Notes under the pieces: model-generated
Database searches by the model: none
Told to the model about the DNA's origin: nothing
The model's input: only the letters and a program-made list of their open reading frames with translations
Assembly: GCF_000311725.1 (NCBI RefSeq)
Contig: NZ_HE978512.1
Coordinates: forward strand, 556,130 to 620,129
Direction of reading: 5' to 3'
Source: Robertmurraya massiliosenegalensis JC6
GTDB taxonomy: Bacteria; Bacillota; Bacilli; Bacillales; Cytobacillaceae
Length of the DNA stretch: 64,000 nucleotides
Translations under genes and position numbers: made by a program
Shown here: positions 1-9,187 of the stretch, piece after piece
Position numbering within the stretch: position 1 is the stretch's first letter
How the letters are laid out: each line of letters opens with the position of its first letter

Positions 1-302
1 CTTTACCAAAATATCATTTTGATCAACTTCAGAAAGGAATATACTGTCATCAATGCTATTCCTTTTCAATGGCTATACAGTTTCACCATTTTGTGTGCAA
101 AAGTTGTGGATCAATAGAGAAAATAGAAGATGCAATCTTGAGACATACGAAGGAATTCAACTTGCTATTTCCTGAAAAAAAGATCACCACTCACAACATT
201 TATGAATGGTGCAAAACTGAATTAAATGAAAGAACCATTCGCCGCATTTTAACGAAATATTTTACTAAACAAAAGAAAACGAATGGTGTCTATTATAAAT
301 AA
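1..302 (+). CDS. C-terminal part of a NERD-type nuclease-related protein (partial)
   Basis: The frame is open to the left edge (first full codon at 3), so the ATG at 69 is probably internal. About 99 residues are visible. They start with a zinc-ribbon-like pair of Cys knuckles (YCHQC and VCKSC) and continue into a helical, helix-turn-helix-like tail ending in NERTIRRILTKYF. I recall this arrangement (Cys pairs, then an LRH..EF.LLFP segment, then a terminal helical pair) from the C-termini of Bacillus NERD-domain proteins, but the NERD domain itself would lie outside the window. The family call is therefore an inference, and the function is unknown beyond possible nucleic-acid binding. Confidence 0.5.
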   Translation, partial: LPKYHFDQLQKGIYCHQCYSFSMAIQFHHFVCKSCGSIEKIEDAILRHTKEFNLLFPEKKITTHNIYEWCKTELNERTIRRILTKYFTKQKKTNGVYYK

Positions 303-448
303 ACGCTAAAGCCGAAAAGAGCAGCCTTAATTTCAATAACATTTCTATCTTATTTTCCAAGTTACTCAAAAATTCATATGACTGACATTTTATGCTCTAT
401 GATACTGAAAAGCTCAATGGTACATTAATTAGTAAGGAGGGAGATCTG

Positions 449-841
449 ATGAGTGCTAAGCAATCTCTTGAGGTAAAATCGAAAATCTGGATCGAACTTA
501 ATGATGAAGTTGTTTTTGGACTTGGGCGCATTCGGCTGTTTCGAGAAATTGAACGAACGGGTTCCATGAGTCAAGCTGCTGCTTTACTTGGAATGTCCTA
601 TCGAGCAGCATGGGGGAAAGTAACCGCCACAGAGGAAAGATTAGCTATGCCGTTAGTGGAGCGCCAACAAGGAAATAGGAAAAAAGGGACTACTTTAACT
701 CCTACGGGAAAAGAACTGCTTCGACAATATGAAATCTTTCAAAAAAAAGCACAAAAAGCGGTTGATGAATTATTCGAAGACCATCTTGGGGGACTGCTAC
801 ACCACCTAAAACAACATACCGATACAGAAAAAAAGATGTAA
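449..841 (+). CDS. ModE/LysR-type winged-helix DNA-binding protein
   Basis: A 130-residue protein that is essentially one winged helix-turn-helix of the ModE N-terminal type. It shows the segment FGLGRIRLFREIERTGSMSQ, then AAALLGMSYRAAW and a wing ending LTPTGKELL. The ATG at 449 is chosen because AAGGAGGG precedes it by a normal spacing; upstream in-frame starts lack this. There is no molybdate-binding (MOP/TOBE) domain, so it resembles the one-domain ModE-like regulators. It lies head-on to the molybdenum-dependent formate dehydrogenase operon, which makes control of that operon or of molybdate metabolism plausible. The target is an inference; the fold assignment is firm. Confidence 0.8.
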   Translation: MSAKQSLEVKSKIWIELNDEVVFGLGRIRLFREIERTGSMSQAAALLGMSYRAAWGKVTATEERLAMPLVERQQGNRKKGTTLTPTGKELLRQYEIFQKKAQKAVDELFEDHLGGLLHHLKQHTDTEKKM

Positions 842-867
842 GGTTATCGTGTCTCCTTACATCTTTT
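831..867 (+). terminator. Intrinsic terminator after the ModE-like gene
   Basis: A 13-bp perfect stem, AAAAGATGTAAGG paired with CCTTACATCTTTT around an 11-nt loop, overlaps the stop codon of the ModE-like gene. Its A/T-rich ends could serve either strand. Confidence 0.75.
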
Positions 868-1023
868 ACTTTCAATATTTACGCAGACATTGTCGTTACC
901 ATGGTACTGCTATACATTAAGTTCGCTACGGTACTTTGTCGCTTCCACATTATAGTCTTAGTGTGTCTGTCAGAAAGTTGTGGCCATCAAAATAAACAAT
1001 GAGCGCAGACAAGAGCCTTTACT
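868..1023. other. Intergenic spacer without recognisable content
   Basis: Lies between the convergent ends of the ModE-like gene and the aminotransferase. I see no ORF with a ribosome binding site, no RNA gene and no clear second terminator. Confidence 0.4.
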
Positions 1024-2475
1024 TTAAAATGCAAACCACTGTTCATAGCTAATAATTGGCTCATTTTTATGCTGAAAATCATTGATTTCTGGAATGTACC
1101 GATAATCCTCTTTATATTGATCGATTTGTTCCACGATATTGCCAATGGCCTTGGCAATATATAGAACTTCCTTTTCCGTCATTGTTGGATGTAGAGATAC
1201 CCTTATCCAGCCAGGCTTTACAAGTTGATTTCCCTTATCAATTTCATTTGTTATAGCGAAGGATTGTCCTTCATCAATTTTTAATAAATAATGTCCGTAT
1301 GTGCCCGCACAAGAGCATCCACCTCTCACTTGGATTCCATGGACATCGTTTAATAGTTTAACGATAATTTGATGATGTACACCTTCCACATAAAAGGATA
1401 CAATCGGAAGTCTATCCCATCTGCGCTCTTCCAAAATTACTACTTTTTTGTTTTCCGCTAAGCGCTCAAGCAATAAATGAACCAGTTTCTTATCTTGCGC
1501 TAACATGAGTTCGCTGCCCATTTCTTCCTTTAAACAAATCGCTAATGCTGTTTTAATCGCTTGTAAAAATCCTGGGGTCCCTCCGTCCTCCCTTTCTTCA
1601 ATATTAGAAATATAGGATTTTTCACCCCAAGGGTTTGTCCAAAGAACGGTTCCACCACCTGGGCGATCTGGGACTTTATTTTTGTAAAGTTTTTTAGAGA
1701 TAATGGCCACCCCCATAGAACCAGGACCTCCTAAAAATTTATGAGGAGAAAAGAAGATTCCATCTAAGTATGCCTGTTGATTTTTAGGATGCATATCAAT
1801 CGGAATGTACGGAGCAGATGCTGAGAAATCGACAAAACAGATACCTCCATGACGATGCATTACTTCCGCTAATTGATGATAGGGGGTCTGTATTCCCGTT
1901 ACATTCGAACAAGCTGTAAAAGAGCCTATTTTCAAAGGTCTATCACCGTATTCTTTTATGGCTTGCTCAAGCATTCTAGGAGATACTTCACCTTTCGCAT
2001 CAGGGGGAATAACAACCACGTCGGCAACCGTTTCTTCCCAAGAGGTTTGATTGGAATGATGTTCCATATGTGTAATGAAAACAACTGGTTTTTGTGTCTC
2101 TCTAACTACAACTCTGTATTTTTCATGAAGGGTTAATCCTAATAATCTTTGTATTTTATGCAGAGCACCTGTCATGCCAGTTCCTTCAAAGAAAAGAAGA
2201 TCACTGTCAGAAGCATTTACATGTTTTTTTATAATCGATTTTGCTTCCTTATAAGCCCATGTCATACTTTTCCCCGTAACATTTGTCTCTGTATGAGTGT
2301 TCGCAACAAAGGGACCGAATTGATGGAGAATTTTATCCTCTATTGGTTTGTATAGCCTTCCACTTGCGGTCCAGTCTGCATATAGAATATATTTCTTTCC
2401 ATAATGAGTGTGAAAATCTTGTTTATTTCCAATGATATTTCCTCTAAAATGATGAAAATGCTTTTCTAATTCCAT
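1024..2475 (-). CDS. Class V PLP aminotransferase, cysteine desulfurase/selenocysteine lyase-like
   Basis: A 483-residue fold-type I PLP enzyme. The start is the ATG at 2475, preceded by GGAAGGAA; a longer reading would overlap the cytochrome b gene. Visible residues are the His pair in THMEHHSNQTSW (about 139-140), Asp216 in VDFSASAPY, the Schiff-base Lys246 in SPHKFLGGPG, and Cys387/Cys389 in RGGCSCAGTYGH, where NifS/SufS-type desulfurases carry the catalytic Cys. It is the last gene of the formate dehydrogenase operon, 82 bp after the cytochrome b gene. In E. coli a desulfurase (IscS) supplies sulfur through FdhD to mature formate dehydrogenase, and NifS-like proteins also release selenium from selenocysteine. 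Either role would fit this location. The family is secure; the exact substrate is not. Confidence 0.85.
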   Translation of the reverse strand: MELEKHFHHFRGNIIGNKQDFHTHYGKKYILYADWTASGRLYKPIEDKILHQFGPFVANTHTETNVTGKSMTWAYKEAKSIIKKHVNASDSDLLFFEGTGMTGALHKIQRLLGLTLHEKYRVVVRETQKPVVFITHMEHHSNQTSWEETVADVVVIPPDAKGEVSPRMLEQAIKEYGDRPLKIGSFTACSNVTGIQTPYHQLAEVMHRHGGICFVDFSASAPYIPIDMHPKNQQAYLDGIFFSPHKFLGGPGSMGVAIISKKLYKNKVPDRPGGGTVLWTNPWGEKSYISNIEEREDGGTPGFLQAIKTALAICLKEEMGSELMLAQDKKLVHLLLERLAENKKVVILEERRWDRLPIVSFYVEGVHHQIIVKLLNDVHGIQVRGGCSCAGTYGHYLLKIDEGQSFAITNEIDKGNQLVKPGWIRVSLHPTMTEKEVLYIAKAIGNIVEQIDQYKEDYRYIPEINDFQHKNEPIISYEQWFAF

Positions 2476-2557
2476 CTTCTGTTCCTTCCCAAACTCTTTT
2501 TCAAAGTGATGAGAAAAGCGAATCGCATTACGTACACGATTCGCTCTCCATACATTA

Positions 2558-3247
2558 CTACATGGTATAAGACTTAGGTTTCTCCTGAAGCTGCTCATCG
2601 TTTTTTTGATCTTGACCATTCACTTCGTTATACCAAAGTTCATGATGATGCTCTGCATATTCCGAATCCATATATCCTGTTGCCATAGCATTAAATGAGG
2701 ATCGCTCACTTGGGTGAAATACAGTGAGGTAAACATGAACACCAAAGAATAATGTTAGTGCTAGCGCTGATATATCATGCACAACTAGCATGATGATACC
2801 TGCTGCACCGGTGAACCAGTCAAACCAAAGGGCAAATCCAGTCACCGCTAACAAAAGGCCAAATATTAATGCAAAAAGATAATACAGCTTTTGACCTGAA
2901 TTATATTTCGTTTGTGGTGGAAGATCTCCACCAAGAAAGTAGTGCTTCGGTGCTGCTTTCAGCCAACCAAGATCAGATTTACTCCATTTAAACGCACTTA
3001 AAAATCCAAAGCGCTTTTTTGAAAAAATGAAATAGAGCACCGGTGCCACGACAAACAAAACAGCTCCAATGCGATGGATGAGGCGGGAAGTATGTCCTGC
3101 TGATTGATCCATTAAGGTTGAAGTTCCTTGAAAAAAGATCAAATATCCGGTAATCAGCGCCAAGACAAATCCTAGAGCTACTGACCAGTGCATCAACATG
3201 TCTATCAACTGATAGCGACGAATCAATTTATTTTGGCGCTTACTCAT
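2558..3247 (-). CDS. fdnI: Formate dehydrogenase-N gamma subunit, cytochrome b556
   Basis: A 229-residue integral membrane diheme cytochrome b that takes electrons from the beta subunit and passes them to the quinone pool. There are four hydrophobic segments and candidate heme His residues in MLMHWSVA, HTSRLIHRIG, HDISALAL and GVHVYLTVFHP. The start is the ATG at 3247, inside the overlap ATGAGTAA with the beta gene and preceded by GGGGGAAAGGA; this implies translational coupling. A GTG 15 bp upstream is less well placed. Gene order alpha-beta-gamma matches fdnGHI. Confidence 0.92.
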   Translation of the reverse strand: MSKRQNKLIRRYQLIDMLMHWSVALGFVLALITGYLIFFQGTSTLMDQSAGHTSRLIHRIGAVLFVVAPVLYFIFSKKRFGFLSAFKWSKSDLGWLKAAPKHYFLGGDLPPQTKYNSGQKLYYLFALIFGLLLAVTGFALWFDWFTGAAGIIMLVVHDISALALTLFFGVHVYLTVFHPSERSSFNAMATGYMDSEYAEHHHELWYNEVNGQDQKNDEQLQEKPKSYTM

Positions 3248-4082
3248 CTTCCTTTCCCCCACTTTCTATTTTTTCAAGATCACTCTCTTTATCATTGTAA
3301 GTTGCGGCAGATACGATAAAATTAGCAAGAAATCCAATTGCTGTCGCTCCCATTAATAATTGGGTCGCTGGTTTAATGACATCTTTACGGAAGCCGATTA
3401 GCTCATTGGTTATTGGTTGTGTTGGCAAGCCATAGACCTCTGGTTTTTCTGTTAACACGTAAATATAATGGGTGCCACCCATATGTTTGTCTCCATAAAC
3501 ATTGGCATTCGGATAACGCTCTTTAATTTTTTCCACACGTTGATATGCTTGCTTGACAGCTTCTTCCCAATGCTCGAACGTCAAAGCCGTGGTAGGACAA
3601 GTCTGAACACAAGCAGGCATTTCCCCATTTGTAACACGGTCCTGGCAAAAATCGCATTTATTCATTTTCTTCTTTCCCGTCAACGGGTCTGATTCATACC
3701 GAGGAACATCAAACGGACAAGCCTTGCCACAATAAGCACAGCCAATGCACTTATCACTTTGAAAACCAACAAATCCATCTGCATGTGTATACAAGGCACT
3801 TGATGGACAAACCTCTACACATGGAGCATCTGAACAATGCATGCATTGCTCCTTTTGAATCAGCCATTCAAATGTTTCTGTCTTTCGGTCATATTTCTCT
3901 GTAAATTTCATTAACATTAACGTATTAACTGAACGGTCTGCCGGGTTTTGGTACGTTCCCGGCACTTTCTCAAATTCAGTTGCAGGTAAGTTATGCCACT
4001 CTTTACAAGCTAGTTGGCACGCTTTACACCCTGTACAAAGAGAGGTATCGACTAAAATTGCCCTATCATTTTTATTAGCCAT
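3240..4082 (-). CDS. fdnH: Formate dehydrogenase-N beta subunit, four [4Fe-4S] ferredoxin
   Basis: A 280-residue electron-transfer subunit that carries electrons from the molybdenum/selenium catalytic subunit to cytochrome b. Four cysteine clusters are visible: CTGCKACQLAC near residue 16, CMHCSDAPCVEVCP, CIGCAYCGKACP, and CDFCQDRVTNGEMPACVQTCP. A C-terminal hydrophobic helix (LLMGATAIGFLANFIVSAA) should anchor it to the membrane, as in FdnH/FdxH. Only 3 bp separate it from the stop of the alpha gene, and it overlaps the gamma gene by 8 nt, so the three are one transcription unit. There is no signal peptide; export would rely on the Tat signal of the alpha subunit. Confidence 0.95.
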   Translation of the reverse strand: MANKNDRAILVDTSLCTGCKACQLACKEWHNLPATEFEKVPGTYQNPADRSVNTLMLMKFTEKYDRKTETFEWLIQKEQCMHCSDAPCVEVCPSSALYTHADGFVGFQSDKCIGCAYCGKACPFDVPRYESDPLTGKKKMNKCDFCQDRVTNGEMPACVQTCPTTALTFEHWEEAVKQAYQRVEKIKERYPNANVYGDKHMGGTHYIYVLTEKPEVYGLPTQPITNELIGFRKDVIKPATQLLMGATAIGFLANFIVSAATYNDKESDLEKIESGGKEDE

Positions 4083-4085
4083 ATA

Positions 4086-7000
4086 TTAGTTGCCTCCCTT
4101 TGTCACATTACAAATACAAGCTTTATATTCTGGAGTTCCTGTATTCGGGTCAGCTGCAGAATTGGTCACTTTATTGACTGATTCACCATGTACCAACCCT
4201 TTATAGCCCCATCCCCATGGAACACCAATTACTTCTACTACTTGGCCATTAACGTCTAATGGTTGGATCCTGTCTGTTACCATGGCATCAACTGCAACTT
4301 TCCCACGCGCTGTGGAAATGGTCACCTTTTCTCCTGAAGTGACGCCAAGCTTTTTCGCCAAATTTTTACTAATTTCAGCAAAGTTAGATGGCATTAACTC
4401 ATTTAATTGCGGTGTATTTCGTGTAACACCACCTGATAAGAATTGCTCTGTTACCATATACGTTGTTAAAACATATGGAAATTCACTTGCTTCCCCTGTT
4501 TTTTGGATATCTGGTAATGCAAAAGGGCGAATAATCGGATTCGATTGCTGGCTGAACATTGAATTTTGAACAGGTGATTCAAACGGTTCATAATGAGCTG
4601 GCAATGGTCCATCTGCAATTCCAGGTTCTGTAATAACAGGTGCAACTTTGAAGACATTCGGATCATAACCAGGGTTGAGCGTCATGTCCGCTGTCTCTGT
4701 TTGAATTTGTGCATATACAGTGCGGAATAAAGCGCCTTTCCCTTCTCCATTTGAAAACACCTTACTTCCCTCTGGTGTATCTGGTGCTTTATCCTTTGCG
4801 GCAACGTCCAAAATGTCATGTCCAACCCAGCTTGTTCCATTCCACTCTACAAGAGCCCGTTCTTTGTCACGAGGTTTTCCTTTCATATCGACAGAACCTC
4901 GATTCCAAAGAACTCTCGTATTATTCGGCCAGGCAAATGTCCATTGTGAATGTAATCCAAGGCCACTCGGATCATCGTTATTATGCCTTAATGAATGGTT
5001 CCCTTCTTCTGTTATCACGCCTGTATAAAGGCCACCCATACCAGAAGAAGCTGTTCCAGGTTCTGCTTGTGCAAGCTGTGCACCTGTACTAAGCAATTTA
5101 CCTGTCTTGAGATCATAACCATTCATTTCCTTAAGGATCTGTTCCATATCAACTTCTTCTTCGCCATGAACGACATAATCCCAAGTTAAATCTAAAATCC
5201 CTCTATCTTTCGGGTCACTGCTGTTCGCATATAACTCTTTTACCCGATGCATAATTTCGTAGATAATATCCCCATCTGGTTTCGCTTCACCTGGAGGACG
5301 TACAGCGACTGGTTTCCCTTGAATCCAACGGGCAGAGTTTGTCATCGTCCCTGCTTTTTCAAAAGCCATCGCCGCTGGCAATAAAATGACTTCCGTTTGA
5401 ATCTCTTTCGAATCCAAACCAGGATATTGCCAAAATGATGCCGTCTCTGTCTCAAAAATTTCTGACACTACAAGCATCTCTAAATTACTCAAGCCTTTCC
5501 AAACCATATCCAGATTAGGCGTACTTACAGCTGGATTTTGCGCAAAAATAAAACCAAGCTTAAATTCATTTTGATTTAATTTTTCAAAAATCGGCACATA
5601 GTTTGCTGCTGAATCTTGCGCTCTTCGTTTTGGTAAATAATGATAATAAAATTCATTATCTGCCGTTGCTTTATCTCCATACCAAGCTTTCAATAAAGCG
5701 ATTGTTTTCTTAGCTTTCGCTGTTCCAACTGCTTTGACATAATCATTAAGCGTTGGTTGAGCATCTGTAGGGATTGGCATATAACCTGGTAGAATATGTG
5801 GTAAACAAGCAATGTCTGTTGATCCTTGTACATTTGGCTCTCCGCGGTTGGCATTAATGCCTCCACCAGCCATTCCCATATTCCCAAGTAATAATTGGAT
5901 AATGGCATACATTCTAATCCCTTGTACACCAACGGTTTTTTGTGTCATTCCTAAAGCATACAAAATGGTCCCAGGGCGATTTTTTGTAAATGTCTCAGCA
6001 ATGAGTTTCATTTTATCAACTGGCATGCCCGTAATTTCAGATCCCTTTTCAAATGTGTATTCACTAAAGTGTTGCTTCAATTTCATAAGTACACAATTCG
6101 GATCCGTTAATGATTCTGCCTGCAATGGTTTGCCATCTGAACCAAGTTGGTATGTCCAACTATCCCTGCTATATTTGAAGCTCTTATCGTCATATCCTGA
6201 AAAGACGCCATCACTAAATGAGAAGGATGGATTGACCTTATACAGCGCATTCGTATGGGCTTTAATATATTCTTCATCATAAAGTTCGTTATCTAAAATG
6301 TATTTGACGATCGCACCTAAATAGCCTATATCTGTTCCAGGTCGTACAGGTGCGTAAATATCAGCGACCTTCGCCGTTCTATTAAATCTAGGGTCTACTA
6401 CAATTAAGGTTCCGCCTCGCTTTTGCGCCTCTAATACCCAGCGCATCGCTAATGGGTGAGTCTCAGCCGTGTTATTCCCACCAATCAAAATCACTTTGGC
6501 ATTTTTCATATCTGTAAAACTGTTTGTCATCGCACCACTACCGAATGAAGGGGCTAAACTAGCCACCGTTGGAGCGTGTCATATCTCTGCCTGGTGAGTA
6601 TAGTTATGGATTCCTAAAGCACGGTTGAACTTCGTATATAAATACGCCTCTTCATTATCGATTTCGGCACTTCCTAAACTAAATATGCCCTCAAGACGAT
6701 TAACGGTAACCTTTTTCCCATCTATTTCAACTGCGTCTGTAAATGTCTTCTCCCGCACATCCTTCACTTTATGGGCAATTTTATCAATTGCCTCTTCCCA
6801 AGAAATAGGCTCCCATTTATCACTTCCTGGTTTGCGAACCAATGGATGGGTTAGACGCATATCAGAATTATGCATCTCTTTAAGCGAGCGTCCTTTTGGA
6901 CAAAGTGCTCCTTCATTTATTGGATGCTCCTTCAACCCTTCTGTTGAAACGATTTCATCCCCTTTTACCTTGACTTCAATTCCGCATCCGACAGAACAGA

Positions 7001-7160
7001 AATGGCAAATCCCATACGATGTAGTAGCACCAGCAGTCATTAATGGGAATACTTTGTTTTCCTCTCCTGATTCGGCATGGACACGTTTCTCTGCCAAATA
7101 GGAAGCAGCAACAGATGCTGCTGTATATTTCATAAACTGACGCCTAGAAAGCTTTGGCAT
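4086..7160 (-). CDS. fdnG: Formate dehydrogenase-N alpha subunit, selenocysteine-containing (UGA recoded)
   Basis: One 1024-residue gene interrupted by an in-frame TGA at 6579-6581 (codon 194). It starts at the ATG at 7160 after AAGGAGAGG. The N-terminus has a twin-arginine signal (SRRQFMK), then a [4Fe-4S] site with ICHFCSVGC and a later ALCPKG cysteine. Before the TGA the protein reads NYTHQAEI; after it, HAPTVASLAPSFGSGAMTN, followed by molybdopterin-guanine-dinucleotide binding segments (GGNNTAETHP, IVVDPRFNRTA). This matches the selenocysteine region of E. coli FdnG (residue 196), whose following residues HGPTVASLAPTFGRGAMTN are very similar. No frameshift is needed and both parts are full length. 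The enzyme oxidises formate on the outer face of the membrane. Read as two genes, the downstream part would start artefactually at GTG 6566 and lack the catalytic Sec. Confidence 0.95.
6552..6581 (-). promoter_or_regulatory. Selenocysteine UGA codon with bacterial SECIS-like hairpin
   Basis: The TGA occupies 6581-6579 on the minus strand. After 14 nt a hairpin GGCTA-GTT-TAGCC (6564-6560 paired with 6556-6552) forms a perfect 5-bp apical stem with a G/U loop. As I recall it, E. coli fdnG has the same 14-nt spacing to AGCAA-GUC-UUGCU, with a similar G-U loop that is read by SelB. The bases of the hairpin also encode conserved residues, so conservation alone is not proof of function. Confidence 0.8.
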
Positions 7161-7378
7161 ATAGTTCCTCTCCTTCTTCCAATCCTTTTCTCGTAGACGA
7201 TTATGTCAATTTAGACATATATAAATTAAATCGATTTTCTAACAAATAGATCTTTTTTGACATATGAAACTAGTGATCACAATAATAAACTTCATCAATC
7301 GCTTTCTGACATATGTCAAATCTGACATAATTCCTTCAGTCAAAAACCTACAAATAAAGCTCTTTACGCTATGCGCTA
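7161..7378. promoter_or_regulatory. Formate dehydrogenase upstream region with six GACATA/TATGTC half-sites
   Basis: This 218-bp spacer holds TATGTC at 7202-7207, GACATA at 7214-7219, GACATA at 7259-7264, the perfect palindrome TGACATATGTCA at 7307-7318, and GACATA at 7324-7329. The pair 7202-7219 is an inverted repeat with a 6-bp gap; the 7307 site is a palindrome without gap. Such clustering directly upstream of fdnG suggests a regulator-binding region. I do not recognise the motif as a Fnr, CcpA or ModE site. No convincing sigma-A promoter was picked out. Confidence 0.55.
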
Positions 7379-9079
7379 TTATTCTGTTAACCATTTATAG
7401 ATCTCTGAGATCGTCTTTTCCACATTATTTTGCCTGTTTAAGTAAAATTGCGGGGTTTCACTATTACTCAGTGCCTTCAACACTTTTTTATAAAAAGCAT
7501 GGGCAAAGACAGATGTATTAATGAAGACGGCATCTACTCTCTTAACCTTTGAAATATCCCTATTCATTTCATCTACATCGACGAACTCCACATTTGATAA
7601 CTGTTCTCTTAATTTCTGGCGCCAACTCGAATGTCCACCAAAAATGACCAATCGCTTTGATTGGATAAACTGTACCATCGTCTCCAATGAAGGTTCTGAT
7701 TCCAGCGAAGTTTCATCATGTTCTGCTAGATAGGCAAATTTCCGCAGAGCGTGCACTTCATGTCTATAGTCTTCCATGGATTGAATCTGTTGCTCTAGCT
7801 GTCTGATTTTGCTATGTGCTTGACGTAGTTCTTCGGTCAAGCCTTCTATTTTATCTTCCTTATGCTGATTTGCTATTTCCCACTTCTTTTGTTGTTGCGA
7901 GAGAGCCGCTTCCTTCTGAACAATTTGCTCCTCTTTTGCTTTCATTTCGTAATAGTAATCTAATTTTGACTTATCCAAATATAATTCTTTCGTTTCCAGG
8001 TACAGTGAGCTAAGACATTTCACATATAAGCAGGAGATAAGAAATAGATCTTGGTTTTCTTTTGAAATGTAATTGTATTTTTTCGCATATAAGAGCTCCA
8101 AAAAAACGATATCTAAATCTTGTTTTGTAAAAGGGATTTGTTCGGTTGCATCGAGCTCATGGATTTTAAGCGTTTTCAACCATCCCCCTAATGCCCCGAT
8201 ATAATTTGCAGGGCTTCTTTGAAAAACCTTTTTCTCTGCCATTTCTAAATGACAATTAGGATGAACATCATAGATTTTTTTAAAACACTGACCAATTAAA
8301 TACTCTAAAAAGAACCCAAGCGAATCAAATCGATGATTGGTGGGAATATTGTATTCTATATAAAGTTGATCAAGCTCTTTCCGATGTTTATGGCATATTT
8401 CTTTCGAAAACATCGACTTTTGGACTTGAGATTCATTTATTGCCCCACTCATGATTTCCTGAAATGACTTCCAGGCAACATTATCAGTGTTGAGCCATTT
8501 CTTTTCACGAACACATAAATACCAAAGAACAATATTTTGATAGAGTAACTCAATTTCTTTGACAATCTTAATCTTTTTTCTTTTTGCGTAACTTCTCATA
8601 AAGTCTTCTAAGTCAATTTGTTCATGTTGTCGAAAATATTGATAGGCAAATTTATATCCTCTTTTAATCAATTGATCTAATTGAACATATTGTCCCGTTC
8701 GATTGCTCCATTCGAGTATCCCTGCTATTTGCCTAATTTTTTCTTCACTTTTCGTCGTATACATCGAAAAAACAGGATTTTCTTTTAAGGCACTTTGCTG
8801 GTAGGCTTCGTAATATTCCCACTCCTTTTTCCGATACAAATTATCAATGTATGGATGCAAATAGGAATTCCCACCTAATGAAATGCACAGAAACAGCTGC
8901 TCTACTTTGACCTCTTTAGAAAAATAATGCTGCTCGATCACAACGTGGGACTGCTCACCATGTTCATTTTTCTTTGTTTCGACTACGTTCCCTTTTTTAT
9001 AACCGTGTCGCTCTCCCTTCATAAGTAGCTCATACATCGTATTGTTAGAAACTTTTAATCTACTTGCTTGTTCATTCAA
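7379..9079 (-). CDS. DUF2325-domain protein with N-terminal HTH-like segment and coiled coil
   Basis: A protein of 566 residues if translation starts at the TTG at 9079, which follows AAGGGGGTGGGAGA; an ATG 21 bp upstream overlaps this ribosome binding site and is less likely. The N-terminus (EQASRLKVSNNTMYELLMKG) looks like a small MerR-type helix-turn-helix. A long central helical region follows. Around residues 385-450 a coiled coil rich in Q/E/K is seen (MKAKEEQIVQKEAALSQQQ). The C-terminus (RLVIFGGHSSWRQKLREQL through VDAVFINTSVFAHAF) matches the DUF2325 pattern. It lies upstream of, and in the same direction as, the formate dehydrogenase operon. The role is unknown; a regulatory or sensing function is an inference. 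Confidence 0.65.
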   Translation of the reverse strand: MNEQASRLKVSNNTMYELLMKGERHGYKKGNVVETKKNEHGEQSHVVIEQHYFSKEVKVEQLFLCISLGGNSYLHPYIDNLYRKKEWEYYEAYQQSALKENPVFSMYTTKSEEKIRQIAGILEWSNRTGQYVQLDQLIKRGYKFAYQYFRQHEQIDLEDFMRSYAKRKKIKIVKEIELLYQNIVLWYLCVREKKWLNTDNVAWKSFQEIMSGAINESQVQKSMFSKEICHKHRKELDQLYIEYNIPTNHRFDSLGFFLEYLIGQCFKKIYDVHPNCHLEMAEKKVFQRSPANYIGALGGWLKTLKIHELDATEQIPFTKQDLDIVFLELLYAKKYNYISKENQDLFLISCLYVKCLSSLYLETKELYLDKSKLDYYYEMKAKEEQIVQKEAALSQQQKKWEIANQHKEDKIEGLTEELRQAHSKIRQLEQQIQSMEDYRHEVHALRKFAYLAEHDETSLESEPSLETMVQFIQSKRLVIFGGHSSWRQKLREQLSNVEFVDVDEMNRDISKVKRVDAVFINTSVFAHAFYKKVLKALSNSETPQFYLNRQNNVEKTISEIYKWLTE

Positions 9080-9187
9080 TCTCCCACCCCCTTCATGCAC
9101 TACTATAAAAGTTGTTTTTTCTGGACTCTATGCTAAATGTCACATTTTTGTTAAGTTTTGTTTAGTTTTGTTATTTTTTTGTCTAAA

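Noticed and set aside
4086..6566. Reading 4086-6566 as an independent 826-residue dehydrogenase starting at GTG
   Set aside because: The start lies within a conserved segment, lacks the iron-sulfur and Tat parts, and the upstream frame continues it through a UGA at the known selenocysteine position.
6579..7160. Treating the formate dehydrogenase as a nonsense-mutated pseudogene
   Set aside because: The stop is TGA at the exact Sec site with a SECIS-like hairpin, and all operon partners are intact.
7264..7521. An 85-codon frame upstream of formate dehydrogenase
   Set aside because: It runs through the palindrome cluster into the antisense of the DUF2325 gene and has no ribosome binding site.
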